Of a stretch of DNA of 64,000 nt, positions 36,150-47,391 are shown piece after piece. The stretch lies in NCBI GenBank assembly GCA_964058845.1, contig CAXKVR010000939.1, positions 1 through 64,000 of the forward strand, given 5' to 3'. The notes below the pieces were generated by a model. The model saw only the letters and a program-made list of their open reading frames with translations. It was not told the origin of the DNA and did not search any database. Within the stretch, counting starts at the first letter, position 1, and each line of letters opens with the position of its first letter. This stretch comes from Carex sylvatica. Taxonomy: Eukaryota > Streptophyta > Magnoliopsida > Poales > Cyperaceae. The translations under genes and the position numbers were made by a program.

Positions 36150-36450
36150 AAAAATAATCATTGCATAGATATTGTACGATGCGGTCATAGGAAACGAAAA
36201 AGGAGAAGAAAAAAATAGATGGGGCCTATGTGCTTTCTATGCTCCTGCAACAACGTGACACATAAGAGGACTGTTTGGGCCTTAAGATCATTTGTGGCTG
36301 AATTTATAAAACTATTCGCGTTGAAGTTAATATTTAGTTTATTTCTCATCGGCAACACAATGTAAATACAGCTTTCGTGGCAAAATACTTCTAATAAAGT
36401 ATTAATGCATTTCTTCACAAAAGCCCTAGAAATTATATATATTTAGTTTT
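36150..36450. repeat. Dispersed repeat, copy 2 of 2
   Basis: Partner of 26490-26810 in the same orientation; these two copies bracket the complete CACTA element and its surroundings. Confidence 0.7.
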
Positions 36451-37560
36451 TATGTAGCACATTAGTATTTCTATACTTAAATTGTGCATATTTCTTTATA
36501 CATGTAACGGTTTGAGATAAATTTTATTTACAATTCTCGTCTCATTTCATTAACAAAATGAGTCCAATATAGGACATGTTTCATTCAACTATTTCAATAG
36601 GCAGTTATTGTTTTGTGAATTAGACCCTTAAAATAGATGTAATTGTTTTGAATTGAATAGATAAAAATAATACATATTTTTGTGCTATGATATTTGATTA
36701 TATTATATGAAATAATATATTTTTGATATGTTAATCGCAACTGGACATTGATAATCACACAAAACAATAAAGATGGTCACATTTTTTTTGTATTACCCTG
36801 ATAAAATAGTAAAAGAATCTTGGCTTGCTAGCCAGCAAAATTCATTCCTACTCTTTATTTTACCAACATAATTTTCTACATAGCTATGCTTCATTATTTA
36901 TAGAGTATTTACTACTAATTAATATTTTTTTTAAAAATTTAGACAGCTTTTGATTTATATTTTACTGTTTTAAAGTAATTGAGTTAAGATATTTTAAAGT
37001 AATTGATTTAAGTAATTAATTTAAGCAACATTGTTTTAAAATAATTAGTAATTTTAATTTATATTTAAAGTAATTGATTTAAGCTACATTGTTTTAAAAT
37101 AATTAGTAATTTTGATTTATAATTAAAGTAAATGATTTAAGTAATTGATTTAAGTAACATTGTTTTAAAATAATTAGTAATTTTGATTTATATTTAAAGT
37201 AATTGATTTAAGCAACATTATTTTCAAATAATTAGTAATTTTGATTTATATTTTATTATAACAAAAATTATTGAGTTTAAATGAATTTTGATTTATAATT
37301 TATTAGTTTACAAAGAAAAAAAAAAGCAAAAAAAAAAACCCCGACCTACCCGTGAACTCGGACCACTATGCCCCGAACCCAATACGGGCACGCGTTTGAA
37401 ATGGGCAGGATACGATTTTTCAAAATTAAACCCGTGATACCCGGCTCGTTCTACCCGTGTACCTGTTTCACCCGTGCCCATTCTACCTGTGACCCGCCCC
37501 GGATTTTGCCCAACCCGGCCCGCCTGGCCTGATATTATTGTAGCTAAAGTAATATTGCAG
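36451..37560. other. AT-rich repeats and a GGGTACGGG-type element remnant
   Basis: 36960-37260 is a degenerate tandem repeat of a unit like TTTAAAGTAATTGATTTAAG. 37340-37530 is a C-rich patch of ACCCGTG motifs related to the hAT-like elements at 10715 and 62509, without clear ends. Confidence 0.5.
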
Positions 37561-38900
37561 CTAAAGTATTATTGCAATAAAAGTGACTGTTTTGTGAACA
37601 CACCAAGAACATAAGAGCCCACATTCTTTGAACCTATTTGACTGAAACATAAATACAATTTTTTTTTTTGACTGAAACATACATACAATTTCTCCAAAAG
37701 GAAAGCGCACCAAAACATACAGACTTAGTAGAGTTCAGATCCTGTGAAGTAACTCAATTTTTGGATTTTAAATCGAGACTGTTCGATTCGAATTCGTGAT
37801 AATATATCTGAAGTGGAGCGCATACATCCAGAAAGATTAATTCAAATCGCGAAGTAATATTGAGCGACGGATTCGAATCAGACAGTCTCAATCCAAAACT
37901 CAAAGATTGAGTTACTTTAGAGAATCCAGATCCGACTTAGTAACCCCACTCCACCGAAAGTAATACCCTCTCGTGAAAAAAAAAAGGACAAGTTAAATAA
38001 GCATTCAACTACTGTACTGTCAAGTCTTGTACACGCTATAGCCAGCAGCTCGTTATTGGCGTAACAGCTTTAAAATGGACACCTATAACCACATAGCTTG
38101 ACTTGGGAGCCAATTTATTTTATTAATATCCTCAATTAAATAATAAATTACAAAAAAGACCTCAATATTTTAAAAAAAAATGCTAACAAAACAAAACATA
38201 ATCACTGCATTGGTTCAATTAAAAAAATGATTAAGACCTGTAGATTATACATGTATTTATCTGAGACGTATCTCATAAACAGGCGAGGCTAGAGTGAGAG
38301 ATAAGGCAAGAGAGACTATATCTTCACTCAGAAGGGTGTTGATGAAACTTGAAATGAGCCTATATCGGCACTCGAGTGTCCGATTTCAGCATATAACTAT
38401 TTTCGAGAAAGCCTGTGAATAGATCTGCAACAATTATCTATATAGACAAAAACCAGATTTTTCAGCCTAAAAAAACAAAAAGAAGAGTCTCAAAACTTGA
38501 AATTTCTGATTATTTTTTTCTATTTTTTTGTTTTGTACTCATTTGCCAAGTTATCCATTTTATACTACTTTTTCTTAGATATTATTCATAGAAATGTATA
38601 AAGTATCATATCTAGGATTTTTTTTGTTGTATTTCAATTAGAAGTTATATACATGCAAGCAAGCAATAGGATATAAAAACAAAACTAAATGTATGGTAAG
38701 ACTGAGGAGACTGAAATTTATTTTGGGATCCAAATCAATAATGTTCCAGTGAATTAATTAGAAGAAATCAACATAATCAAGTCATTACAAAGATATATAG
38801 AAACAAAAAACTAAAAATAATACAAATTCAAAACAGTTCAATTGCACTTGGCTAATCCAACCTACAGTTTCTTCTACTCCAAAATTAGCCCCTTTTAGTT
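37561..38900 (-). other. 3' flank of the minus-strand CNL
   Basis: Paralogous in blocks to 2300-4100. Contains a Mutator-type MITE (37731-37933). No gene is visible. Confidence 0.5.
37731..37933. mobile_element. Mutator-type MITE
   Basis: Flanked by the 9 bp duplication GACTTAGTA at 37722-37730 and 37934-37942. The arms are inverted (GTGAAGTAACTCAA on the left, TTGAGTTACTTTAG on the right). A relative lies at 45735-45940. The related sequence at 5060-5075 has an uninterrupted near-match to the target. Confidence 0.85.
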
Positions 38901-40375
38901 TTAATTCTCCGGTCCCCAAATAATATTTGACAACTTTGGGCAGTTCTCTATTTTAAATTTAATATTTGGCAACTTAGGACAGTTGGAAATATATATTTGT
39001 TCGAGTTTGGGAATCTCATTTTCAAGGAATAAACTCCTAAGAGATCTAAAATTTAACAATTTTAGATGCTCCAGAGATGGAAACCCTCCAGGCATAGACA
39101 TCGTATCCACGGGTAAATTGCCAATTAGGAGATTCTTGAGACATGGCAACTTCTTCAAATGAGGGAGAAAGTTGAAATTGTTACAGTTAGAGATTTGAAT
39201 TGTCTCTAGCTTCCGAAAAGCTCGATCACCCATCCATTCCGGAAAGATGTTACCTGGATAGTTTACAATCCATAGACACCTAAGTCCGTGGTGCGGTTCC
39301 AGAGATTTGATTACATCTTCACTTTGTTGCTGAAGCAGTTGATCATTGAGCACCGAACTCTGCCACCTCAGCATTAGCTTTTCAATAAGCTTTCCTTTCA
39401 AGTTTGCGTATATGGCTTGCCCTGTTGCCACCTTCTCTAAGTTCAGTATGCAAAGATCCCCTCTAAGATTCAATTTATTTAACTCACTAATGTTGCACGG
39501 ACCATTGGCAGAGGTCACATTGAACCTAGAGATTGTTTGAAGTTGTTCCAGATCATCAAATCCTTGCGGCAGTGCCACTTCAGTTGAATCGGTTATCACC
39601 TCCCAATCAAGATGCAAGTCTAGATGCCGCAAGTTCATCAACCGGCGCAACCCTTGTGGTAATTTTTCAAGCTTCAAACATCCCTTAAGCTCGAGGGTTT
39701 GAAGATTGAAGAGGTCACAAATATTCTCAGGTAGGGTTGTAATTTGAGTATTTGAAAGACCAAGGTACCTCAGGTGAATTAATTCACCGACCGAATCTGG
39801 TACCAGTTGGAGATCACTGTTGCTCATATCTAGAACCCGTAAACGCATAAACTTAGGGAAAAAGGGTGCTTGTATGGAACTCAACAACCCCACCACTTCA
39901 TTCAGTTCATGACAGAATTTCAAGGTTCTCAAGTTTGAGTAAGGCTCTAAGCACTCTAGTTTCACGGTATTTGTATTCTTTGGTTGCAAAAAAGAAGCAT
40001 AGCGGGCCTGATCCGAGTTACCATGATTACCCTTAGGTAGAGGTTTACCAGACTCGAAGCTGCGAAATTCATATTTGGAAACCTCCATTGCTAGATCGAG
40101 CATCAGGCTTGGCATTCTGTACCTCTCTACCTGACGGGAAAAGAGCTTGGAATTCTGACCTTCAGTGCCTATAGTTATTTTCTCAAAGAATGACCTCCAT
40201 ATCAGCTCATCAAAGTACTTGGTACCAACTGATTCTAGCCGGCGATTCCCATCTGCTTCAATCAGCCCTTCTGCTATCCAATATCTAATCACCTGATCCC
40301 TCTCAAACACATAACCATTAGGAAATATCGAGCAGTAAGCAAAGCATTTTTTCAGGTGATACTTTAAGTCATGGT

Positions 40376-40722
40376 TGTTGAATATTGATACAAAATTAGA
40401 ATATGAATATTTCAGATTTAGAGATCTGGATGCAACGTGTTGTGATGTATTTTTAGGCATGTAGTTGAGTTAGTGGGTTCTATAATTAGTCATGTAGGTT
40501 TTGTTTGTAATAGCAGGATACGTGGGGAATAATTCTATTTTGGGGATAGCTTGTAATATGAGGATAGGTAGTGGGGTGCTAAATTTAGATGTTCTAGATT
40601 TAGATTAATGTTTAGCTATAAATTGAGATGTACTTTGTATCCGAATTAAGGAAGCAATAGAAGTTAAATTTCAGCAGCAAATTTGTTCTCTCTATTGTTG
40701 TATCCTTCAGAAATTTCCAACA
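40376..40722 (+). repeat. 5' LTR
   Basis: Starts TGTTGAATATTG and ends TTTCCAACA. A TATA-like CTATAAATT is at 40616-40624, so transcription probably starts shortly after. Confidence 0.93.
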
Positions 40723-40725
40723 AAT

Positions 40726-40737
40726 TGGTATCAGAGC
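40726..40737 (+). other. Primer-binding site
   Basis: TGGTATCAGAGC, the standard plant copia site complementary to the 3' end of initiator tRNA-Met, four bases from the 5' LTR. Confidence 0.93.
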
Positions 40738-40767
40738 CAAAGGTTTGAGATCAGGGCAGATCCTACC

Positions 40768-42909
40768 ATGGCAGAGAACATGAGCATTTCGAATCCATCG
40801 ATTCCATTGTTCAAGGGAGACAACTATGAGTTCTGGAGCATCAAGATACGAACTTTGCTCAAGTCGCAAGGTCTATGGGAATTGGTGGAGACGGGAGCAC
40901 CAGGCATAGATCCCACACCAGCAGAAACAGCGAAGCGAGATGCGAAGGCGCTGTTCTTCATTCAACAAGCCGTTGTTGACACGGTGTTCACAAAAATCGC
41001 AGCAGCGGCATCAGCAAAGGATGCATGGACAACCCTGAAAACTGCATTCCAGGGAAATTCGAAAGTTCGCGAGATAAGGCTACAAGGCTTGAGAAGAGAG
41101 TTTGAGACGTTGGACATGAATCAAGGTGAATCTGTTCAAACATTTCTCACAAGAGTCACATCCACCGTCAACCAAATCAAGAGTTGTGGTGAAGATATCA
41201 CAGAAAAGATTGTGGTTATGAAGGTCCTCCGCAGCCTTACAACAAAATTCGACCATGTCGTGGCAGCAATCGAAGAGTCCAAGGACCTGTCCACATACTC
41301 TTTCGACGAGTTGATGGGATCACTGCAGGTCCATGAAGTTCATCTCAACCGATCAGATGTGAAGGACGACACCAAAGCTTTCTATACCAAGGGCGATTCC
41401 TCAAGAAGCCAACAGCAAGGCAGAGGTATAGGCCAAGGTAACAGCAGAGGTCGTGGAAGAGACACGAGCAGCAGATACAACCATCAACAACAACAAACAA
41501 CAAAGAAGGATATTGAGTGCTACTATTGCCACAAGTTCGGTCACATCAAGGCAGATTGCTACAAGAAGAAGAGGGAAGACGAACAAGGCAAGCAAGGCGT
41601 TGAATGCCACTATTGTCACAGAATTGGCCATGTGCAGGCTGATTGCTACAAGAAGAAGCGTGAGGAAGAGCAAGCCAATGTTGTAGAGGAAAATGAGCAA
41701 CCATCACTCTTCATGGCACACACCGAAAGCAAGATTGATGCAAGCAACAAGAGCACAGTAGGAGTGCATATAAAAGAAAATGGTGGCAGCAGTCCAGGAA
41801 ATGGCAAAATCATGGTGAGTAGAAATATTTTGTTTGATGAAAAAGCCCTCAAGGTGGAGAATCTAGGGCTCAATCGTCAGAGGTCGTTGAAACTGGTGTA
41901 TAACCATGATATACGGCTGGCTCAAATGCCAGAAAAATGTAGTTTCAAGGTGTTGAGAGATATTGTGACAAAGATTTTTCCTTCATTAAAATCTGTGCTG
42001 ATCAAGTACAAGGATTATGATGGGGATCTGGTTACCATTACTGATACACAAGTGCTGAGGGTGGCAGAATCATGTTTCGACCAGCCTGTACAGATGGAGG
42101 CAGAGAAAGAAGAAAAGAGACTTTCCTTGATGAGACTACATATTGTAGAAGTCAATCCTGAGGAAGAGCCTACAATCACGGAGGAGGAAGATCATGTAGT
42201 CGAAGAAGAAGAAGAGCCCATAGAAGAAAAGATAGGTGAGGGAGATGAAAAAGAAGAGTTTACAAAAGGAAGGAATATTGATAAGAAGAGAGAAGTAAGA
42301 ATTCCAGCACTAGATGGTAGTGGATTGACTCCAAACCTGTTAACCCAAGAAGAGGTAATCATGGAAAGAGGAGGTGACATGCCAAGTCAAGTGTCTGATT
42401 CCTTTGGAAATGAAAGAGGTTTTCTGGAGATGAAAAGTATTAAGGGAGATATTTTGAAAAAGGTGATCACAGATGATACTGTTATCAAGCAAGAGAAGAT
42501 AATTGTCAAGGTTGGTGAAAGTTCAAAGCAAACAACTGTGGCGTTGTCAGCCTCTGAGGCAGAATATTCAGCAGTCAGTTCAGCGACTTGTCAAGCAGTT
42601 TCGTTGAGGCATATACTTGTTGATTTTGAGCAGGAACAGCAACAGACTATAGTGATATTCTGTGACAACCAATCAGCAATAGCAATGGCGCAAAATCCAG
42701 AAGTTCATGAAAGGACCAAGCATATTGACATAAGTGTTCATCTCATTCGTGACCTTGTGACAAATGGTGACTTTGAGATCAGATATGTCAATTCAGACAA
42801 GCAGGTAGCAGACGTGCTTACGAAGGCATTGGCACGAAGCAAATTTGAACAATTTCGATCGGCACATGGAGTTGGCAATTTTGTATCAAGGGGGAGTGTT
42901 GAATATTGA
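40768..42909 (+). CDS. Gag-PB1-RNase H chimeric protein (713 residues)
   Basis: Residues about 10-240 are copia Gag (DUF4219/UBN2; FKGDNYEFWS near the start). Two CCHC zinc knuckles start at C251 and C280 (CYYCHKFGHIKADC, CHYCHRIGHVQADC), a tandem duplicate. Residues about 373-468 are a PB1 domain: SLKLVYNHDIRLAQMP, then FPSLKSVLIKYKD, DYDGDLVTITD, and HIVEVNPEEEP. This matches my knowledge of the C-terminal PB1 of plant TPR-PB1 (Phox1-4/CLMP1) proteins; the acidic D/E-rich stretch after it fits the same origin. From about 588 the copia RNase H C-terminal part returns (SASEAEY, CDNQSAIAM, ADVLTKAL); its first catalytic Asp region is missing, so nuclease activity is doubtful. Protease, integrase and RT are replaced by the capture. 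The frame is open throughout, and the stop lies just inside the 3' LTR. Confidence 0.92.
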   Translation: MAENMSISNPSIPLFKGDNYEFWSIKIRTLLKSQGLWELVETGAPGIDPTPAETAKRDAKALFFIQQAVVDTVFTKIAAAASAKDAWTTLKTAFQGNSKVREIRLQGLRREFETLDMNQGESVQTFLTRVTSTVNQIKSCGEDITEKIVVMKVLRSLTTKFDHVVAAIEESKDLSTYSFDELMGSLQVHEVHLNRSDVKDDTKAFYTKGDSSRSQQQGRGIGQGNSRGRGRDTSSRYNHQQQQTTKKDIECYYCHKFGHIKADCYKKKREDEQGKQGVECHYCHRIGHVQADCYKKKREEEQANVVEENEQPSLFMAHTESKIDASNKSTVGVHIKENGGSSPGNGKIMVSRNILFDEKALKVENLGLNRQRSLKLVYNHDIRLAQMPEKCSFKVLRDIVTKIFPSLKSVLIKYKDYDGDLVTITDTQVLRVAESCFDQPVQMEAEKEEKRLSLMRLHIVEVNPEEEPTITEEEDHVVEEEEEPIEEKIGEGDEKEEFTKGRNIDKKREVRIPALDGSGLTPNLLTQEEVIMERGGDMPSQVSDSFGNERGFLEMKSIKGDILKKVITDDTVIKQEKIIVKVGESSKQTTVALSASEAEYSAVSSATCQAVSLRHILVDFEQEQQQTIVIFCDNQSAIAMAQNPEVHERTKHIDISVHLIRDLVTNGDFEIRYVNSDKQVADVLTKALARSKFEQFRSAHGVGNFVSRGSVEY
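42888..42896 (+). other. Polypurine tract
   Basis: Purine run containing AAGGGGGAG directly before the 3' LTR, the usual plus-strand primer. Confidence 0.88.
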
Positions 42910-43243
42910 TACAAAATTAGAATATGAATATTTCAGATTTAGAGATCTGGATGCAACGTGTTGTGATGTATTTTTAGGCATGTAGTTGAGTTAGTGGGTT
43001 CTATAATTAGTCATGTAGGTTTTGTTTGTAATAGCAGGATACGTGGGGAATAATTCTATTTTGGGGATAGCTTGTAATATGAGGATAGGTAGTGGGGTGC
43101 TAAATTTAGATGTTCTAGATTTAGATTAATGTTTAGCTATAAATTGAGATGTACTTTGTATCCGAATTAAGGAAGCAATAGAAGTTAAATTTCAGCAGCA
43201 AATTTGTTCTCTCTATTGTTGTATCCTTCAGAAATTTCCAACA
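42897..43243 (+). repeat. 3' LTR
   Basis: Same length as the 5' LTR (347 bp) with no visible difference; followed by the ATGGT target copy. Confidence 0.93.
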
Positions 43244-45142
43244 ATGGTAGCTTATTTTCAAGCTAGCATGAACAGCCCCATTAATATCATCTTTGAGGGG
43301 TCGCATATCGCTCAGCACATCAGACCACTCTTCATCACTTCTCCCATATAATACTGCCCCTAGAGCCTTGGCTGCCATGGGAGATCCATAGCACCTTCTC
43401 GCAATTTCTTTCCCAATCTCCAATTTCTCATGATCATCATTGATGCTACCTTGTGGGAGAGCAAGGGACTGGATTAACTCCCAGCATTCTTCCTCACCTA
43501 GACCTTTTAAGCTGGGTCGTTCTATTACTCCTGGCAAATTATGGCAGGTTTTTTCATTGCGTGTTGTGATTAGAAACTTGCTTCCATCTCCCCCGGCAAG
43601 CAAAAGGACTCGCAGCATATCCCCAAAATGCAAATCAGTGGCCCAAACATTATCAATTACTAACAAGAACTTATTGTTGCCTTCACGTGCCGCTAGATAC
43701 TCCCTAAATGGGAATGAAAATTTGGTCAATAAGGAAATCATTAATATTGGGTGTAGTGTTATACATTTTTTTTTTTTTTTTATGTTATGGCTCATATGAG
43801 GCTACAAGTAATAAATTAAGCCTTGGGTGAGTGTTGATGAGTGTTGGCACTGACCAGCTAATGGATATGGATCATCGTTCTTAAACTCAGAATTGGAATT
43901 AGAATCAAATATTTGATCATCAAATCGGAATCGGATGAATCGGCTGAAATTGGCTAAAATTTGTTTTGTACTAAAATAATAGAAAAAAAAAATAGTAGAA
44001 CATTAATTTGTTAAAAAATAAAGGTGCTGAAAAATAAAAATAATTTGCTAGATACTTGCAGAACCAGAAGTTCAGAACCTTGTTTTGATAACAGTAATGA
44101 CATGCCTGACTGACATTTTTGGATCATTCTATTTATAAACCAAGTTTGGACATTGTTTCTCTTTTTTTTTTTGTTAATTTAATTTGGACAATTGAAACTT
44201 ATTATTACTTTTAATTTGTTGAATTCCTAAACACGCAAATCGCTGCCCGTTGTTTAATATTTCGTAAAAAAAAATATATATAAAATATATATATTAGAAT
44301 AGAGGATATATATACCTAAGTCTCTCCTGCAGCCTGCCAAAGTCGCCAGAATCACCCCTTTGCCCAGTCATCTTTTCATAGATCTCCTTCATGGCAGTGC
44401 TCACATCACACCTTTCTGTCAAACACACCCATGCCTTGATATTAAAACAATTTAATCTCGGATCAGCATAGACCTTTTGAGCAAGCGTGGTTTTCCCAAT
44501 CCCAGCTGCACCATGAATAGGAACAACAGTAATTGTTTTCCTCGAAGCACGTGCTAATGTCTGACCGGTTATCAACAAGTCCACAACTTCAATTTTATCA
44601 TTTTCTCGGTCGATCATGCTTGCCCGGTCATGATATGGGCCAGTTTGGCAAGGTCGGGAACGCTGATGAGAGAACCCCCTCCTTTCCCCATCCTCCCCAT
44701 TCAGCCTCAGATTCTTTCGATTCTTCAGAATCTCTTCATACCTATTGTCAATTTTATTAATCTCAGATGCAAACTTGCTGCGCTGAAACAGGCCCCATTC
44801 GGGGCTTATGGATGGGAGCTCGAACCGATTCCTCTTCCTCTTACGTGAGGCCTCTACCTTGTGCACGTTGATGGCTGTCTGGTACTCGTCAAGGAGGTCG
44901 TCTGTGTCAAACGACACCGACTTGAGATCGCTGAGCCAATCCATGACTGACTTATCCTCGATGTAGCGCCGCTCTTCGGCATCGGTTAGGAGGGAGTTGA
45001 TGCGATCTGATGTGCGTCTAAGCCGCCCGAGCTCTTCTTCTACCTTCCAGTAGCGGGTCACCTCACTCTCAAGTTTATTTACTACCTTCTCTGCCAGGCC
45101 CGGAGCAGACGTGATTTTTACAAGCCAGTTCATGGTCAACAC

Positions 45143-46137
45143 TCTGAGGGGGAGCGTTAACTTGAAGAAAGAATTGGACTGAGATTCTTAATTCGAGAGA
45201 GAGACGGGGTAGAAAAATGTGGGAAGGTGGTGTGTCCTTTGCAGTTATCACCTTATTTGTATCTGAGCTATAAACTTAAATGACTATATTAATTATGTAT
45301 TAAACAAGCAAGCTCATAGGAGACTACAAGTCAATGCATCAATTCATATCAGTACAGACAGTGTGTTTGCCAAACAGAAGCACCCAGAAACAACTCAAAA
45401 GTAATTGTTTTTTTGGAAAAGATCTACAGGTGGTTGCTTGGAAATAGCAAGCCCCATGATACCTGTAATTTCTGAACAGGTTATTTTCACTGTAAGGGTT
45501 CTTCCAATTTCAATAAAATAAGAGGAAATTTTATGTATAGCCTTCGAAACATTAAAATTACTTACTCTTTCTCAAATAAAATTTATAAAATCATATTATT
45601 CCTTATAAATTTAAGAAACTCATTAAAAATAAAAATAAAATAGGGACGCCACTGCAAACCACCCATTCATATTTTTTTTTATTCGGACCATTTTTCTCTG
45701 TTCTTATCAAAGGCCGTGCACAACCCACACCCTTGTGAATTCAGATCCAATGAAGTAACTCAATCTTTGGATTTTAAATCGGGATCGTTCAATTCGAATC
45801 CAAGATGATCTATCCGAAGTGGAATGCACATATCCCGAGACATGAATTCAAATCGTGAAGCAATCTCGATCGACGGATTCGAATCAAACGGTCTCGATCA
45901 AAAACCCAAAGATTGGGTTACTTTAGGGGATCCGGACTCCACCCTTGTCGACTGCATATATGCAGGATCCTTTAATTAAGCAACAATGGTACCATAGAAT
46001 AATATTGATGAGCTAGGGGACAAACAAAAGCAAGTAGCAGTGTTTGATAGTTATGGTGGAGAGCAAAATATATGGATGGGCTGTTTGCAATGGCGTCCCT
46101 CTTTTTTTTTTTTTCCTTTTTAAATTGGTTTTTGGTT
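45143..46137 (-). other. Upstream region of the minus-strand CNL
   Basis: 45375-45600 is repeated at 49945-50170 (shared GAAGCACCCAGAAACAACTC start). 45735-45940 is a Mutator-type MITE related to 37731-37933. No gene; the core promoter could not be defined. Confidence 0.5.
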
Positions 46138-46145
46138 GGTGTGGC

Positions 46146-47003
46146 TAGGGCTGGAAAAAAAATTCGAGGTTCGAAATTTGATTCGGGTTTGATTCGGGTT
46201 TGATTTGAGTTTAATTCGATTCGAAATGGGTTCGAATTGAAACGAACCAAACCAGATTCGGTTCGGAATTAATTCAAACCAAACTCAAACCTAGCTTGGT
46301 TCGATCGAAATAGGTTCGTGATTTTTTTGTGGTTCGAATCTCATAATAACATCAGTCGTTCATTTACCTAATGAAATTAAAATTCAAGATAGAGAGTTAT
46401 AATTTAACTTAGCCGACGCTCCATCGCTCTCAAATCTTAATAACCTAGTTCTCTTTCTGCCTCTCCCTAACTCACTCTCCCTCTCGCTCCAAAATCTAGC
46501 CGACGCTCTCGGCGACTGGCTGTCTCTCCTCTCTCTTCGGCCGTATCTCCTCCTCCTTCTCTACCTTTCGGATTCTCACTTCATTAGATGGTCTGATCAA
46601 GAGTTTGATCGAGTGAGCACTCGAGATACGATTACTTGTTTTACTGTATATTTCAGTTCTTGTACTTAATCCTCTTTTTACGATTATTTGTTGTGATGTA
46701 TTTTTTCATGAACAATTTTTCAACTTAAAAACACTCATTTATACTGGTAAAAGGAAGCCATGTGAATTTTGTCCCGCGAGAAAAAAATTAATGTATAAAC
46801 TACCAGTATAACTAGGGCTGCTAAAAAATAATTTGGTTCGTAATTCGATTCGGGTTCGATTCGAAAAATGTGTAGTTCGCAATTAATTCGGTTCGAAATA
46901 GGTTCGATTCGAAACAAATCAAACCAGATTCAGTTCGAAATTAATTCAAACCAAACTCAAACCTAGAATAAGTTCGATTCGGTTCGATTCGTTGCCACCC
47001 CTA
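46146..47003. mobile_element. hAT-type element with TTCGATTCGG repeats
   Basis: Flanked by the perfect 8 bp duplication GGTGTGGC at 46138-46145 and 47004-47011. Ends are TAGGGCTGG and CCACCCCTA. Subterminal GGTTCGATTCG-type motifs cluster at both ends. The middle (46420-46660) is a CT-rich leader-like stretch with no long ORF. Confidence 0.9.
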
Positions 47004-47011
47004 GGTGTGGC

Positions 47012-47391
47012 GTCCCATATATTAATAAATAAATAATAATAATTGAGCTCGGCTTCGGAAGGGTCACGTGTATGTGCCTTCTCATTTTTAAAATTTGCTC
47101 ATATCTTTCCTTATTTTTAATTTTTTTGTTTTTCTATTTATTATGAATAAAAATTGCGGTAAACTATATATATAAATTTTAAATTTGTATATTTTCCAGG
47201 TTAACGCAAAGTATGCTTCACACACACACACATATATATATATAGTTGTAAACTAGTTCGAGATAAAATTATAATTTCTGCAAAGGATCGACCCATCTAG
47301 ATAAAATTCACGGCCTTAGGTGTGCTAGTGCCTTCAGGGGTAGGTAAATGTCAAACCCTGTAACACACTAGCTTTGTCACTGGCATCCGAC
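47012..47391. other. Spacer shared with 53700-53790
   Basis: The TTAGGTGTGCTAGTGCC neighbourhood recurs at 53740, so this is part of a duplicated segment that continues after the hAT element at 48713. Confidence 0.6.

Larger units (their letters stand above)
40376..43243 (+). mobile_element. Ty1/copia-derived LTR element with captured PB1 domain
   Basis: A 2868 bp insert with 347 bp LTRs at 40376-40722 and 42897-43243 (TGTTG...CAACA) and a 5 bp target duplication ATGGT at 40371-40375 and 43244-43248. It has a tRNA-iMet primer site, a polypurine tract and one long ORF. The LTRs show no difference by eye, indicating recent insertion. It lacks protease, integrase and reverse transcriptase, so it must be mobilised in trans. 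Confidence 0.95.
38901..45142 (-). pseudogene. CC-NBS-LRR receptor split by a copia insertion
   Basis: Exon 1 is 45142-44316 and the intron 44315-43704 (GT...AG, phase 2; the join restores an ERLREYLA reading). Exon 2 runs 43703-43244, is interrupted by the element, and resumes at 40370 to the stop at 38901. Ignoring the insert and one target copy, the frame is open for about 918 residues; the insertion falls right after residue 429, in the RNBS-D region just before the CFAYCSIFP motif. Visible parts: Rx-type CC with FDTDDLLDEY, P-loop GAAGIGKTT (from residue 211), kinase-2 LLVIDNVW (usual DD is DN), FLITTR, GSPMA for GLPLA, and RMPSL where MHDL is expected, then about 14 LRRs. Degenerate switch motifs suggest it was already atypical. 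As it stands the gene should give a truncated CC-NB protein or none. Confidence 0.88.

Noticed and set aside
41401..42380. Antisense and alternative-frame ORFs in the copia element
   Set aside because: They overlap the 713-codon Gag-PB1-RNase H frame, which has domain support.
40376..43243. Autonomous copia element
   Set aside because: No protease, integrase or reverse transcriptase motif is present, and the internal region is too short.
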